Source: Rhodosporidiobolus odoratus
Lineage: Eukaryota; Basidiomycota; Microbotryomycetes; Sporidiobolales; Sporidiobolaceae
Direction of reading: 5' to 3'
Length of the DNA stretch: 64,000 nt
NCBI GenBank assembly: GCA_034387635.1
Contig: JAOANU010000010.1
Span: 1,054,001 to 1,118,000 of the forward strand
The translations under genes were made by a program, and so were the position numbers. Below are positions 1 to 11,178 of this stretch, in pieces. How positions within the stretch are numbered: position 1 is the first letter of the stretch; the number at the start of each line of letters is the position of its first letter. Under the pieces are notes generated by a model, which did no database searches, was not told the origin of the DNA, and saw only the letters and a list, made by a program, of their open reading frames with translations.

Positions 1-596
1 CACTTCCTTCGCCGCTCCAGCCAACTTTTCCGCCGGTGATCCGCTGGTGACTCTAGGACGAGAGCGCGAGCGAGAGCGCGCAACGGGCCGGCGATAGCGA
101 TGCTCGTCGAGAGAGGCCCGACCTGCGCCGTCGTCGGCGAGATCGTGTGCCTTCGGGCTCGAGGTGGCGAGTCGGCCTTCGCTGACCGTGGCCGCATGGC
201 CAGGCTTGTAGCTCGCGCCAGTTGATGAAGAGCGTTGGCCAGGAGACTTGGGCGGGCCCTGCGTGGCAGATGAGAACATGCGCTGGATCGCAGCGCGGGG
301 CGGAGGTTTGATCACAAGGGTATCGGCGGAGAAGCGCGAGCGCAGGATAGGGTATTGATACGCAGGGGAGTCGGGAGGAGGGGGATGCATTGACGAAGGT
401 GGACTGAAGTGCGAAGTCGGGATACGCAGCGCGGATTTGAGCGTGGTCATGCTACGGCAGAGAAAACGGTGAGGAGGAACGCTGAAGGAAGAGAGATGGC
501 ACGTACACTTGGCAGCTCTCGACGAACTGCTCGAGATTACGGGAAGCAGCAGCAGGCAGTACGAAGGGAATAGGCAGTAGCTTTGGAGAGACAAGC
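1..596 (-). CDS. Hypothetical protein, partial (runs off the window edge)
   Basis: Reading the minus strand from about 596 gives a coding-like segment. A first exon (about 596-507) is joined to a second exon (451-1) across an intron at 452-506 with GTACGT donor and TAG acceptor, and the frame then stays open to the window edge. The visible part has a hydrophobic start (LPIPFVLPAAASRNLEQF), then a Pro/Ser-rich stretch and an Arg/Ser-rich run (RSRSRSR). I do not recognise a domain. The true start probably lies in a further upstream exon; an in-window ATG at 450 would give the same frame without the first exon. The 3' end is outside the window. Confidence is moderate that this is coding and low for the exact 5' structure. 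Confidence 0.5.
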
Positions 597-1294
597 CTTC
601 AGCACGCAACTCTGTTCGGAGGCTCATGGCCGCGTGGACAAGGCGCCTCGGAGTACAAAGACCTCTTGCAGCGCCTGGAGGCGTGGTCGACCTCCTGAAC
701 GAGGCGAGCATGCGCTGGCGCACGAGGCCTTGTCCTGTTCGGAGAGGAGGGAGCGGTGGAGAAGACAAAGGGGAGAAAACGAGGTGGGGTGCGGGCTGAC
801 GGGCTCGAAGGTGGCTGTGCGAGGTGTCCGATGGGCTGATGGGATCGCTCGGCATCTTCTCTAGGGCGCTTTCAAGGTAGCTGAGCTGTGCTAGCTAGCG
901 AAGAGGACCAGAAACTGAGGGCGGAAGAGGCGAAGGAGGACGGCACGAACGGTGCCGTCTACTTGAGGGGTATGTAGCGTGTCCGTAGACTTGGTCGACG
1001 TGTGCATGAGTCTCTAGCAGCATACAGAGACGAGATGTTGGACGAGATTGATGAGAAACGCCGACTCGAGTTTGTGTTCCTCCACCCTTCTCTGCTGTCC
1101 CTCGTAGCTTCGTGGACTGTCAAGAGACCCCTCTTACCACCTTTAACCCGACTGTACGTTCACTTTGCCTGCTCATCTCGCTCTTACACGTCGAGTGTGG
1201 CGAGAGAACGCGCTCGCTCAACTCGTGGTCTCCCTCCCTTGCTGTAACAGCTCTTCCACACCTCCTTAGGCCTTCGGTATCTCATCAAGACAAC
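597..1294. other. Intergenic region upstream of alpha-tubulin
   Basis: Lies between the partial minus-strand gene and the tubulin start. Open frames occur here on both strands but none has a convincing ATG plus protein-like composition, and part of it may hold 5' exons of the left-hand gene. It presumably contains the promoter and 5' UTR of the tubulin gene; the last 150 bases are pyrimidine-rich, as often seen upstream of fungal housekeeping genes. Confidence 0.4.
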
Positions 1295-3237
1295 ATGCGT
1301 GGTATGCTACTTCCGCCTGCGCTTTTGCACTCCTTCGAACGGTGCAACAGCGACACTTCGCTCGTCCAGGCGACAAGGGGACCCGGCGCGTCTTCAAGCA
1401 CCACACACCGCCCTGTGACGCCCTGCAGGCAGCTTGGGCAGGTATTGACGGTTCTATGCTCTACCAGAAATCATCTCCATCTCCGTCGGTCAGGCTGGTG
1501 TCCAGATCGGTAACGCGTGCGTCTTTCCCTTCTTCCCTCACCAAGAATCGCGAAACCGAAGCAAAAGTCACACGCAGCTGCTGGGAGCTTTACTGCCTCG
1601 AGCACGGTCTCGGTCCTGACGGTCGCATCGTCAACGAGGACCCGGACAAGCAAAACTCGAACGGCGGCTTCAGCACCTTCTTCTCCGAGACTGGCTCGGG
1701 CAAGTACGTCCCCCGCTCTATCTACGTCGACCTTGAGCCCTCCGTCGTCGACGAGGTCCGCACTGGCGAGTACCGCCAGCTCTTCCACCCCGAGACCCTC
1801 ATCAACGGCAAGGAGGACGCTGCCAACAACTATGCCCGTGGTCACTACACCGTGCGTCTCCTCCGTTCAGCTCTTCCCTACTGGTGACTTGACGTCGTCC
1901 TCTTGCACACGTAGGTTGGCAAGGAGTTGATCGACACCACCTGCGACCGCATCCGCAAGCTCGCCGACAACTGTAACGGTCTCCAGGGCTTCTTCGTCTT
2001 CCACTCGTTCGGTGGTGGTACGGGTTCCGGTTTCGGCGCTCTCCTCCTCGAGAAGCTCTCTGGCGACTACGGCAAGAAGAGCAAGCTCGAGTTCTCGGTC
2101 TACCCCGCTCCTTCCCTCTCTTCCTCCGTCGTCGAGCCGTACAACTCGATCCTCACCACCCACACTACCCTCGAGCACGTCGACTGCTCCTTCATGGTCG
2201 ACAACGAGGGTACGCTTTGCTCTCCCCGTCTTGTGACGAGCACTTTAGCTCACTCCGCCCGCTTGCAGCCATCTACGACATCTGCCGCAAGAACCTTGGG
2301 ATCCAGTCCCCTGGTTTCAAGAACCTCAACCGCATCATCGCCCAGGTCGTCTCCTCCATCACCGCTTCCCTCCGCTTCGACGGGTCGCTGAATGTGGACT
2401 TGAACGAGTTCCAGACGAATCTGGTTCCGTTCCCCCGCATTCACTTCCCGCTCGCCACCTACGCCCCCATCATCTCGGCGTCCAAGGCGTCCCACGAGGC
2501 CAACTCGGTGTCGGAGCTCACCCACTCGTGCTTCGAGCCCAACAACCAGATGGTCAAGTGCGACCCCCGTCAGGGCAAGTACATGGCTTGCGCTCTCCTC
2601 TACCGTGGTGATGTCGTCCCCAAGGTTCGTATCTCTCTACTCTCTCGCCGCAAACCGTAGCTGACATGATGCGTCTGCAGGACGTCAACTCTGCCGTCGC
2701 GGCCATCAAGACCAAGCGTACCATCCAGTTCGTCGACTGGTGCCCGACCGGTTTCAAGCTCGGTATCTGCAACGAGCCCCCCGCCAACGTTCCCGGTGGC
2801 GACCTCGCCAAGGTTTCCAGGTCGCTCTGCATGCTTTCCAACACGACCGCCATTGCGACCGCTTGGTCCCGCCTTGACCGCAAGTTTGACTTGCTCTACT
2901 CGAAGAGGGCCTTCGTTCACTGGTTCGTTGGTGAGGGTATGGAGGAGGGCGAGTTCTCCGAGGTGCGTTCTCGTCTTCGTTACTCTCCATCTCAACTACT
3001 TTTGCTGACTTTCAGTTCCCTTGCTGACTTGTACACTTTTTCCATCTCTCCGACAGGCTCGTGAGGACCTGGCTGCCCTTGAGAAGGACTATGAAGAAGT
3101 ATGTGCTGATGCCGTACGTCAGAGTTTTTGCAAAGCTGGCCCTTCGTGAACTTGTGGTGATGACTACGGAGTTGTTTGTGTTTACTGACTTTTCCGTGAC
3201 GATTTTGCAGGAGGACGAGGTCGTCGAGGAGTACTAA
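1295..3237 (+). CDS. TUB1: Alpha-tubulin, eight exons
   Basis: Encodes alpha-tubulin, the GTP-binding partner of beta-tubulin in microtubules. Exons 1295-1301, 1468-1516, 1578-1851, 1915-2209, 2269-2624, 2681-2962, 3057-3113 and 3211-3237 sum to 1347 nt (448 aa) in one open frame. The protein starts [13 protein letters not shown] (the MREI/MREC tubulin autoregulation motif), has [10 protein letters not shown] and the tubulin signature GGGTGSG, keeps the alpha-specific catalytic Glu region ([13 protein letters not shown]), and has the loop ALEKDYEEV near the C-terminus. It ends in EEY, the terminal tyrosine typical of alpha- rather than beta-tubulin. The DPDK segment in the early loop sits where Lys40 is found in animal alpha-tubulins. 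Exon 1 is only 7 nt (ATG CGT G). Family identity is certain; small splice details are inferred from frame and GT/AG sites. Confidence 0.96.
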
Positions 3238-4012
3238 GCGGAGTAGTACGAGGGGCGGTCCGATTTGTTTCGTTGCACCGTACAGGAGGAGGAAGAGGGG
3301 AGAAAAGAAGGGATGGGTCGTCGGTTTTTCTCGGTTTCTTCATTCCGTCGAGCAGTATCTTAACTCTTGACTGCTGTGATGAACTGTGGTCTCTCGTCTT
3401 TCAGCTGTGCATTCCGTGAGCCTCTCAAGCGTGTTGGCAGGAGCCAGGTCTTGAACGCAGGTCGGGAGGCTATCGACGAGGGGAAACGGGACTTGCACCT
3501 CTCGCACTTCGACCCGGCTAGGACATAGGACGAGATTGCACCAGGAGCTCCACGCGTGCTGCATCACCCCATTGTCGTCACAGCCAGCCTGACCCGTCCC
3601 GCTGTCAGCCAGTCCTAGCTCCGAGTCCTCAGAGTAGTCCGGCTCCACCTCTTCCAATTTGCAACGCCGACAACGTGCGACGTCCCAAGCTTTAAAGTGC
3701 TTGCTCGTAGGTAAGGTCACAGCTCACAACGCAAGCAGCCCTCTGATTTGGTCAAGTTGTCGCACAGTGTATCGGCTTCTCTGCAAGCGTTCTGCTCCAT
3801 CGGCGCCAGAGCAAGCTCGAGTCTACCTCCTGGACAACCCGAGCCTTGTGACAAGCCCGGCCGTTCTGTAGCGAGAGGGAAATAGGTGTTACGTTAAGTA
3901 CATCTCCTTCATTTTTTTCTCCTCGCTTTTGTGCCTCAGAGGAGGCTGACAGCTTACTCGTGCCTCCCCACACACGGTATGTCCTTTAACAACGCCTGCT
4001 CCCGCCTCGACC
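3238..4012. other. Intergenic region, tubulin 3' flank
   Basis: Holds the alpha-tubulin 3' UTR and the upstream flank of the F-box-like locus. Open frames on both strands (for example minus 3720-3340) have no recognisable motif. I see no other feature. Confidence 0.4.
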
Positions 4013-4932
4013 ATGCCTCCTTCCCTTCCGTCCGACCTTTTTTTCCCCATCTTCCACCTTGCCCTTCCACCCGCCGTGTGCCCTTGTCTCGCAGAAAGTC
4101 GCGAGCTCCTCAAGACTTTCTCCCTCGTTAGCAAAGCCTGGACCAAAGAGTGCCGAGACAAGCTCAGGAGGGTTATGCCGTACTTGATAGTGAGGAAGGA
4201 AGATGCTCTGCTCTTCGCGAACTGGTTGCGCATCTCGGCGCACAAGGAACAGCCTTTCCATATTGTCGCACTCAGGGTATCGAGAATGGACGATGATGAA
4301 GGCCACGCGGCCGTCTCGCACAGAGAAGCAGTCGGAAGCACACTGCTGAGGTCCCTTCAGCAACCACCGTGCTTCAGGGAGCTGAGATTGTGGACTTTGC
4401 CTCTGTGTGGGCAATAAACGTAGGACGCATGTTCCTTGCCGGGTCGATTGGAGATAAACCTGACCTTGATGGTCTACAGCCACTTGCACTCAAGGCACTG
4501 TGATTCATAAAACCATCACTTCCTTCACCATCTCTTTCCTAGCTCACCTGACCTTGACCCACATTGAGGATCTGGACTGCCGCCATATGCTTCTACCCTG
4601 TTTGCAGGAGTTCATCCTCAATCACTGCCGCACGCACACTTGCCACCACTACTTCCACCAGACCTCCCTCGCCTTCGTGTCTTTGCAGCCTACGAATCCA
4701 ACCCATGCCCTAACCCTCGCAGCGTTGCCAATGCTCCACCCTCGTTCTTCGGACGACACTGCCGAACCGCCGATATCCCAGTCTGGCAATGAGATGCTTT
4801 TCAAAGCTAAAGTCTCTCACCATTGTCTCTCCGAGAGATATCGACAATCCAGCCGTTGACCTACAACCGCTACAGAGCTGGTGGCGGGAGAAGGGGTACG
4901 CTCTTCATTATTCAGCCAGTTGGGAAGGATGA
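4013..4932 (+). CDS. F-box-like protein gene, splicing or integrity unresolved
   Basis: The ATG at 4013 opens a 134-codon frame with an F-box-like N-terminus: a Leu/Pro-rich helix (LPSDLFFPIFHLAL) followed by LLKTFSLVSKAWTKECRDKL, the classic 'SLVSKAW' helix. F-box proteins recruit substrates to SCF ubiquitin ligases. Downstream, LRR-like pieces occur in shifting frames: LTLTHIEDLDCRHMLLPCL near 4550, LPRLRVFAAYESN near 4670, and a C-terminal KLKSLTIVSPRDIDNP...WW..GYALHYSASW ending at the TGA at 4930-4932. They could be exons of one gene split by introns I could not place with confidence, or the remains of a frameshifted gene. The family call rests on pattern only. The neighbour on the right is an orphan gene on the other strand. 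Confidence 0.45.
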
Positions 4933-5964
4933 GCGATCTAGATGAGAGCTGGTACCCGTTGACGGGTAAGGAGGCTGTCATTGTGGAGGTGAGGAAGTGT
5001 ATACTCCAGTGTGAATAATCATAAAGGCGTTTCGGGCTAGACCGAGGAAGCAAACTACAACTCAGATGGACAGGGAGAGGAAACTGAACAAGCACCACGA
5101 CTGGAAAAAGCAGACATCAAGGGCTGCACTGACTGGGCAAACATGTTGAATAAGCAGTAGGTACTTCAAGCTGTTACCGCAGAAAAGCAACCATATGGAC
5201 GGCACCATTGCAGATGACCTTCCAGTCTTTTCAGCCGTGTCCTGAAGGTCCTTCGGCCCTTCTCCAATGCGGTGCTCCTTGAGTCCAATTCTTACATCAC
5301 ACCACCACCTCGTATGTGACGCCGAGCCAACACGGGCCGTCCCAAAAATGTGCCGTCCTGTTGGGACCGATCACCTGAAATACCTGTGGAGATCCACCCC
5401 CTCGTGATGAGCTCGAGAACTCTGACACACATCCCGAGACGTAGGAATTGAGCAGGAGGATGGTCAGCATGGTTCAAGGCTCGTATCCGTCTCAGGGTCC
5501 TTGGCAGAAAGGCAGGTGGAAAAGCAAAGGCACTGAAAAGACCTTGTCTGCTAGCATCCTACTGAGAGCCCCCAGAGCCCTTGAGTGTGGCCTTCAAGCG
5601 CTCTTGCAGTCTTACCTGACTCCACCAAGAGCAGCTACAAGCACAGACTGAGGTCCAACACCGAGTTGAGAAGGCCAAACGCGTCCCTTTCGGGTTCTTT
5701 CAACCTTACACGCATGAGCCAGAATCGTGGCATCATGCAAACAGGCTGGGACTTGTGAAGAAAGCATGCCACGGAAGCGCGCAAAATGACAAAAAATGAG
5801 AGCGGTATCTGTGACACAAACGGCACTTAGCTTCCATGCATGTTGTCATGGCGGACCAGTACCATGCGCTGCCACCGCTGTGAGGTCCAAGCATGCCAGG
5901 GGCAAACCACAATGCTAGTCTGGAAGGTATATAAATGCAGCATGCAAGTATCGCAACGGCACAA
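4933..5964. other. Unassigned region with a TATA-like site
   Basis: About 1 kb with no convincing gene. Several short open frames have poor composition and in-frame stops. A canonical-looking TATATAAA lies near 5928-5935 on the plus strand, but no plus-strand gene follows it closely. A 15-nt sequence at 5663-5677 (gagttgagaaggcca) recurs at 7345-7359. Confidence 0.35.
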
Positions 5965-6938
5965 TCACCGGCCATCCGCCCCCCCTGGGACGAGTTTGAG
6001 ATGCTTGAGGACGGGCACAGACCCCCTCGCACGCCGCACGGGGTTGTACCGCTTACGCCATTGTTTTCGATGACTGCGGTAGCTGTAGGAGGCTGCCATC
6101 AGTAAAGAAAAGGAAATACACCGGGTCAGAAGGTGGAGAGGGCCAAAATGAAAAAAAAACGAGCGTACTGCTCCCACAATTCTTTCCCATGACAAACAAG
6201 AATGTTCAGGTAGTCGACAAGCATGAGGTCTGCCTGGCTTGCACGGGGGGCAGCCTGCTTCACGTACTCCAACCACTGCCCTACTTCGCTGCTTGTTTTA
6301 GCATGGGGCAGGTCGCGGCGGTACTGCCGGTAGAAATTGTTGTAAAGATAGACAAAGAGAGCAGTGGATTCGACGAAAGCCGGCGGTTCACCATTGTACC
6401 ATATATACGCGTCGAGATCAATGTTGCTGTTGGGAAGGAGGGCGAGAGACTTCAGTGCGTTCGAGAAGACCGCGTCGAGGCGATGATTCGGGCTGACTGG
6501 ATCGCCGTCCTTTTTCCCAGCCCATACATGGTCAAACAGCTCAAAAGCCTTGGCCGCGGGAAGGAACAGAGGGAAGTTTCTGCGGGAGGTTCCGCCATAA
6601 TTTCAGCCCAGATCAGCATTGCCCTGGCATTACATCGGTTTGAACGAGATGGGGACAGACATGGTGGCCGCAATAAATTGCTGGTCCTCTGTCTTCAATC
6701 CGGCAAATGACTCTTCTCGTTGCAACCTGGTAAGCCAAGAGGTCAGCTCGAACAGACGATTGCGGTCATGAACAAATGTTGCTCACTTGCGTAGTCGGTA
6801 TGGGAGTCCTTGTGTGACCGTATCGGCATTGAGAGGAACTTCACGGCAGTCAACGTGGCCTCCATGCCAAGCGAGGAACCGCTTCGATGGCAACTTCAGC
6901 CATTTCTGCTGACCGGTGCTGAGTTGGCCTTTCGACAT
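5965..6938 (-). CDS. Orphan protein, four exons, 254 aa
   Basis: Starting at the ATG at 6938-6936, exons 6938-6787, 6726-6634, 6579-6169 and 6073-5965 sum to 765 nt and give one uninterrupted 254-residue protein. Each junction has GT..AG ends, and the phases match (2, 2, 2). The protein begins MSKGQLSTGQQKWLKLPSK and has an aromatic-rich middle (IDLDAYIWYNGEPPAF, TALFVYLYNNFYRQYRRDL). It ends in a basic tail (KQWRKRYNPVRRARG). No signal peptide, membrane helix or known domain is evident. I do not recognise the family. Composition and consistent splicing argue it is real. The last exon crosses a run of seven G (5979-5985 region), so a single-base error there would move the stop. Confidence 0.7.
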
Positions 6939-7875
6939 GGCGGAGTCAGGGCGGCAGGTGACGAACCAAGGAGTGGCTGTTTCTGGGACAGAGACTGAAG
7001 GCAAGAAGCCCAGTCTTCCGCGCAAGTTCCGGCCAGCGGAAAAAAGTCAGAACGGTCGAAGGTACAGCCACCGAGAAGTGTGGAGGAACGTGCCTTCTCC
7101 CCCCGCTTTGTCTGCTGTGCAGCATTGCCGGCTCCCTCTGTACGGTAGCGCTCCTGTGTACGCTAGACTCCGTGCCTATATATGCACGACAAACTTGTCA
7201 AAAGTTGCTCGCACGCTCATCACCAGGGGGTAACAGGCACTACACCACCCTGAGCGGCGGCGCGCGCTCCCGCCGCCTACGCGCCTACGGGTGATACAAG
7301 CAAGGAAGTATGCAATAAGAGGGCACACCTCTCGCTTCAGAAACGAGTTGAGAAGGCCAGACTTCGACTTTCCTTTTCGCTCGCCCTTGCAAGTCCCGGC
7401 CGTCCCGGCCGTTCAGGCCGGCTGTGTCACGCACGAAAGAGTTTTTGTTGTGGTCTGTCTCTGCGCGTCGCTGACTTCGGAGGCGGGGGCTTGCGAGGGT
7501 CTGAGTCGCTCATGCCGAAGAGGTAGGCGAGTGGAGGGCGACGACGGGAGCGCGGGGCGGGCTGTTCAGGACGAAAAGAAGCACATCGAAGAAGGGCCAA
7601 CACTGGCTCGGCTGGGAGACCGCGTCCACGGAGAATTACCCCTATGACTAAAGATACTACCCGCGTAGTGCTCCGAAAAGCGGTGAGAGGGCCGTGCGTG
7701 GTGGCCATGAGTCGTGAACGAAGCTGCGTCGAGACCTTAGACGAAAAAGTCATCGCGACCCTGATGGCTAAGGCGCTGACCGAAGTGCTGGCAGTGCTAG
7801 CATGGGTCTCTGCCACGGCCAAAATGAACGCAAAGTGACCGAGGAATAGCTACCTCGTTTCGCAAGATTGATGGG
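6939..7875. other. Unassigned region with ambiguous small ORFs
   Basis: Contains the upstream flank of the orphan gene and the 3' flank of the GCFC gene. A TATA-like ctatatatg occurs near 7173. Between 7427 and 7838 both strands are open. The plus frame has an ATG at 7644 (64 codons, Lys/Arg/Val-rich). The minus frame lacks an ATG at its far end but has an internal one, giving a start (MTFSSKVSTQLRSRL) resembling a mitochondrial presequence. I cannot decide whether either is a gene. A short GC-rich repeat of gtcccggcc units lies at about 7396-7416. Confidence 0.3.
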
Positions 7876-10800
7876 CTACTGCTGCACTGCTTCACCTTCC
7901 AACCTCCGCTTAAGCGCCGGCGGAATGTCCTTCGGTAAGGCTTCGAGGATCTGCGCATCCAACTCGTGTCAGTCAAACGCTCCCTGACAATGGTGATCAA
8001 TGTGGGAACACGAGCAGAGAAAAAGAGCGCACCTGACCAGCCACTTCCTCCCCACCCGTCGTCCAAGCCGCCTCCACCAGCGGCAATAACACTTTGCCAA
8101 CCAATTCCCTCTGCACCAATTCATCAAAGCTCGCGCCAGTCGCCACTTCAAGCAACCCCCCTCCTTCCTCCTCACTCAACTGAATCGGCACAGCTGGCAC
8201 CCGCAATGCACGAGCGTAGCGACGCCATTTCTGGCAAGAGCGTAGCAGGGGAAGGGCGGAGGTAAGGAAGTGTTGACGAGCGAGGAAGGTTGAGGGGTCG
8301 TAGGCTACAGAGGGGAGGGTCAGAGAGGCGAGGTAGGGGAGGAGCAGGGTTTGGAGGTGTGCGATGGAGAGGCGGAGGCGGTGGAAGAAGGAGTGGATGA
8401 GAGCCTGTGCGTGGTGCCGAATTATGGGATCAGTCGTCTGGCCTCGCTTCGGGCCAGATAATGCAGAGAGTGAGCTGGACTCGAGCCAACGCACCTCGAA
8501 CTTGGGAGAACTCCTCTCGACGCAATAGCTAATCTCGTCCACCCACTTGAGAGCTGCCTTAGTCTGCTTCTCGCTATACGGGTCATACCCCGCCCTTGCT
8601 ATAGCGGACAACCGAGGGATGAGGACAGAGGCGACGAGCGAGTTGACCAGTTCAGTTGATTCGTCCGCTTCTTCGTCGCCGTTCTGTTCGTGGTCCGTTG
8701 AAGTCGAGTGGCCGTAGGAAGAGAGGGCTTGGTGCCATGCGTAGGCAGAAAGGTCGGCAGGAGAGGCGAGTAGCTCTTCAATCTGAATGGACAAGAGTGG
8801 CAGTGAAGAGTTTAGTACGTTACGCCGCGACGATCATATACCCTCGACACCTGTTGACGGGCAGGACCCTCCGAAGGGAACAGCGACAGAAAGCACCACC
8901 AACGTACCTCTAGCGGGTTCCACCCCCCAACCACCTCAACCCTAGCCCAAAACTCCCAAACCTGCACCATCCCCAACCCGGCAAACGTCATCCCATACTC
9001 CTCCGCATACCTCTCTCTCCACTCCTCAAACTTCTGCCTAATCCCCAAATTAGGATCTCGGAACGCGGGCGCGCGGACGTCGCTGAAGAGGGAGGTCAGG
9101 AGGGTGTGTTGCTCGGTCAGGGCGTGGCGCAAGTCGGCTGAGGAAGTTGTGGGAAGAGATTCAGGAGAGAACGAGGTTGTAGTGCGCTGCTCGCGCTCCG
9201 TACGGCGGGAGGAACGGGTTGAAGAACGAGGGTCAAGGTCTTCCGGACTTTCTTGCTCAAAGTCGGGAAGGTCTTCCTCCATTCGATCGTTCTCGCCGTC
9301 GAGAGGGGGCATCCGAGGGGGGAAACGAGTCGGGACTGGCTGGCCAGTGAAGAGTGAGACGTCGTCGCTTGCGTTCTGGTACCGTCGCGTGGCGATGATG
9401 GTATACCTTTCTCGGAGGATGGCGAGGGATTGCGTCTCGATAGCTTCCAGCTTGGGGAACTGTGGCGCAATGGTCAGTCAGACAGCAGCCAAGGATGCTA
9501 TATGAGCATGCCCGTACCTTCTCTTCCAAGAACGCTCCCCAATCCTCCACCTCCCCCTTCATCTCCTCGAACCAAACACTCTTCTCCTCTGTTTTCTTCA
9601 CTTCGTCCCTCAGCTCCTTCTCTTGCTTGTCGAGGTCTTCTCGTTCACGAGCGAAATGAGCAAGGGCGGAATTGTCTAAGGTATGAGCTTCTTGCAGCGA
9701 GGTGAGCGAGGTAGAGAGGCGAGAGAGGGCGGCGGCGAGCGAAGGGACAGGTGCAGACTGAGGGACTGCGTAGGCAAAAGAAAGTCAGCGCAGACTACCT
9801 CGGGGACAGGTGAAGGAAAATGAGAACGTACTCGGCGCAGGCCTATACCCCTTCTTCCCCCCAGTCCCAATCGGTTCCTCCCTCCGTCTTTCCCCACCTG
9901 CGCGACGAATCTGCGCCTTCTCCCATTCCTTCATCTCTTCGTCTTCTTCCTCTACCTCCATCCCGACATCTTCGATCATTTCGCCCATTTCCTCCTTAAG
10001 CTTCTTGGCTGCTTCGGCGTTTGCTTTCTTACCGAGCGGCAGTGGACGAAGAGAGTCGGTAAAGGCGGCAAGGTCTACCGGAAGAGAAGACAGGCGGTAA
10101 GCAGTCATTCGAACACGAGAGGAAGCAAAGTCAGAAAATGCAGCGAAGGACTCGACAACATACCTTCGTCTCCTTCTCCAAGTTCATCTTCTTCCCTGAC
10201 TAGCCGACTATCCCCACCCTTGTTCGCGAAGCCAACGTCGAGCGAGACATAGTCACCCTCAGCTCGAGGGGCGGTGATGCCGGCCTTTCGCATCTCCTCC
10301 CGACGGTTTTTGGCTCGGGCAATGGCGTCAGAAGTGGGGAAGGCGGTCTCTGCATGACAGCACAAGGTTGGTAAGACCATATCGGCTAGACCAGCGTGTG
10401 GTGGAAGGTAGGATCGGTCTGACAAGAAAAGGAGACGGACCATTTCCCTCGAGTTGATCACTGCCGAACTTGCTCTTTGTCAGGCTATCGAACCCACTTT
10501 CCCCTCCGGCACCTTCAGCACCAGCAGACAGGCTACTTCTGGGCGTACTTCGTTGCTCAGCCTTGAGAGCCTCGAGGTAGTCTTGGCTGTAGGTCCCGCT
10601 GGACGCAGCTGCGACTGGCGAGGCAGCCACATCTTGTGGCGTTGCAGTTGCAGCGAGAGCAGCGGAAGAAGACGAAGGAGGTAAGGTGGGGCGGAGGAGA
10701 CGTCGAGGTGTTGAGGTCGGGGTGGAGCGTTTGATTGCGGAGGAGTCATCGTCGTCCTGCAGAATGAGCGTCAGATGATTGCGTCGGGAACGAAGCAAAG

Positions 10801-11095
10801 GTAGATGACACACCTCGTCGCCTGCTGTACTGCCAAAGCTAAGCCTACTCTTGCTCTTGCCTCCGCCCTCCCTTTCCTTGACCCTGCCCGCAGGTGTCTT
10901 CTTTCCCCTGTTTCGCATGACGACGACGTTGCCCGCATCCTCCTGTGCATCTGGTTCCTGCTGATCGTTGTCGAAAGAGAGTTTGGCAGGTGAGTTGAGG
11001 GAAGTGGAAGAGGCGGATCTTGAGATTGAAGACAACGGGCGGGACTTTGTTCGTTTCTTTATGGTAAAGGTAGGTGTAGGGTCGTCTTCTTGCAT
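7876..11095 (-). CDS. GCFC/PAXBP1-type (NTR2-like) splicing factor, eight exons
   Basis: Exons 11095-10814, 10756-10441, 10349-10164, 10074-9832, 9765-9518, 9459-8908, 8782-8033 and 7962-7876 sum to 2664 nt (887 aa), all in frame. The N-terminal half is Ser-rich, then has SGTYSQDYLEALKAEQ and SDAIARAKNRREEMRKAG followed by GDYVSLD. This pattern is typical of the NTR2/PAXBP1 N-terminus, where an 'I..A...R...R..G..(F/Y)IPLD' motif occurs. A coiled-coil region (DLDKQEKELRDEV) follows, then FPKLEAIETQSLAILRERYTI and a C-terminal GCFC-like domain (EYGMTFAGLGMVQVWEFWARVEVVGGWNPLE, with WHQALSSYG and later helices). Animal PAXBP1 and plant ILP1 act with the spliceosome disassembly machinery; that role here is inference from family. 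It is divergent from the DCAF4-like gene, with 83 bp between ATGs. Confidence 0.75.
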
Positions 11096-11178
11096 GTTAC
11101 AAACCTGTTAGTCGTAATCGACAGCGAGTATGAAGGGAAAGAGTTTGGCTCATACTTTGTTTCATCAGTTTGTATTCA
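11096..11178. promoter_or_regulatory. Compact divergent intergenic promoter region
   Basis: Only 83 bp separate the ATG of the minus-strand GCFC gene (11095) from the ATG of the plus-strand DCAF4-like gene (11179). The transcription start sites and 5' UTRs of both must lie within or overlap this interval, so a shared bidirectional promoter is likely. No TATA box or named element is obvious. Confidence 0.45.

Noticed and set aside
1471..1845. Long minus-strand open frame opposite alpha-tubulin
   Set aside because: It is the antisense shadow of a highly conserved tubulin exon; GC-rich third positions keep the opposite strand open.
5928..5935. TATATAAA as a promoter
   Set aside because: No plus-strand gene follows; it lies in the 3' flank of a minus-strand gene, so I record it only as a TATA-like site.
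6189..6710. Plus-strand ORF of 173 codons
   Set aside because: It lies opposite the orphan gene exons at 6169-6726, whose minus-strand frame has consistent splice phases and better composition.
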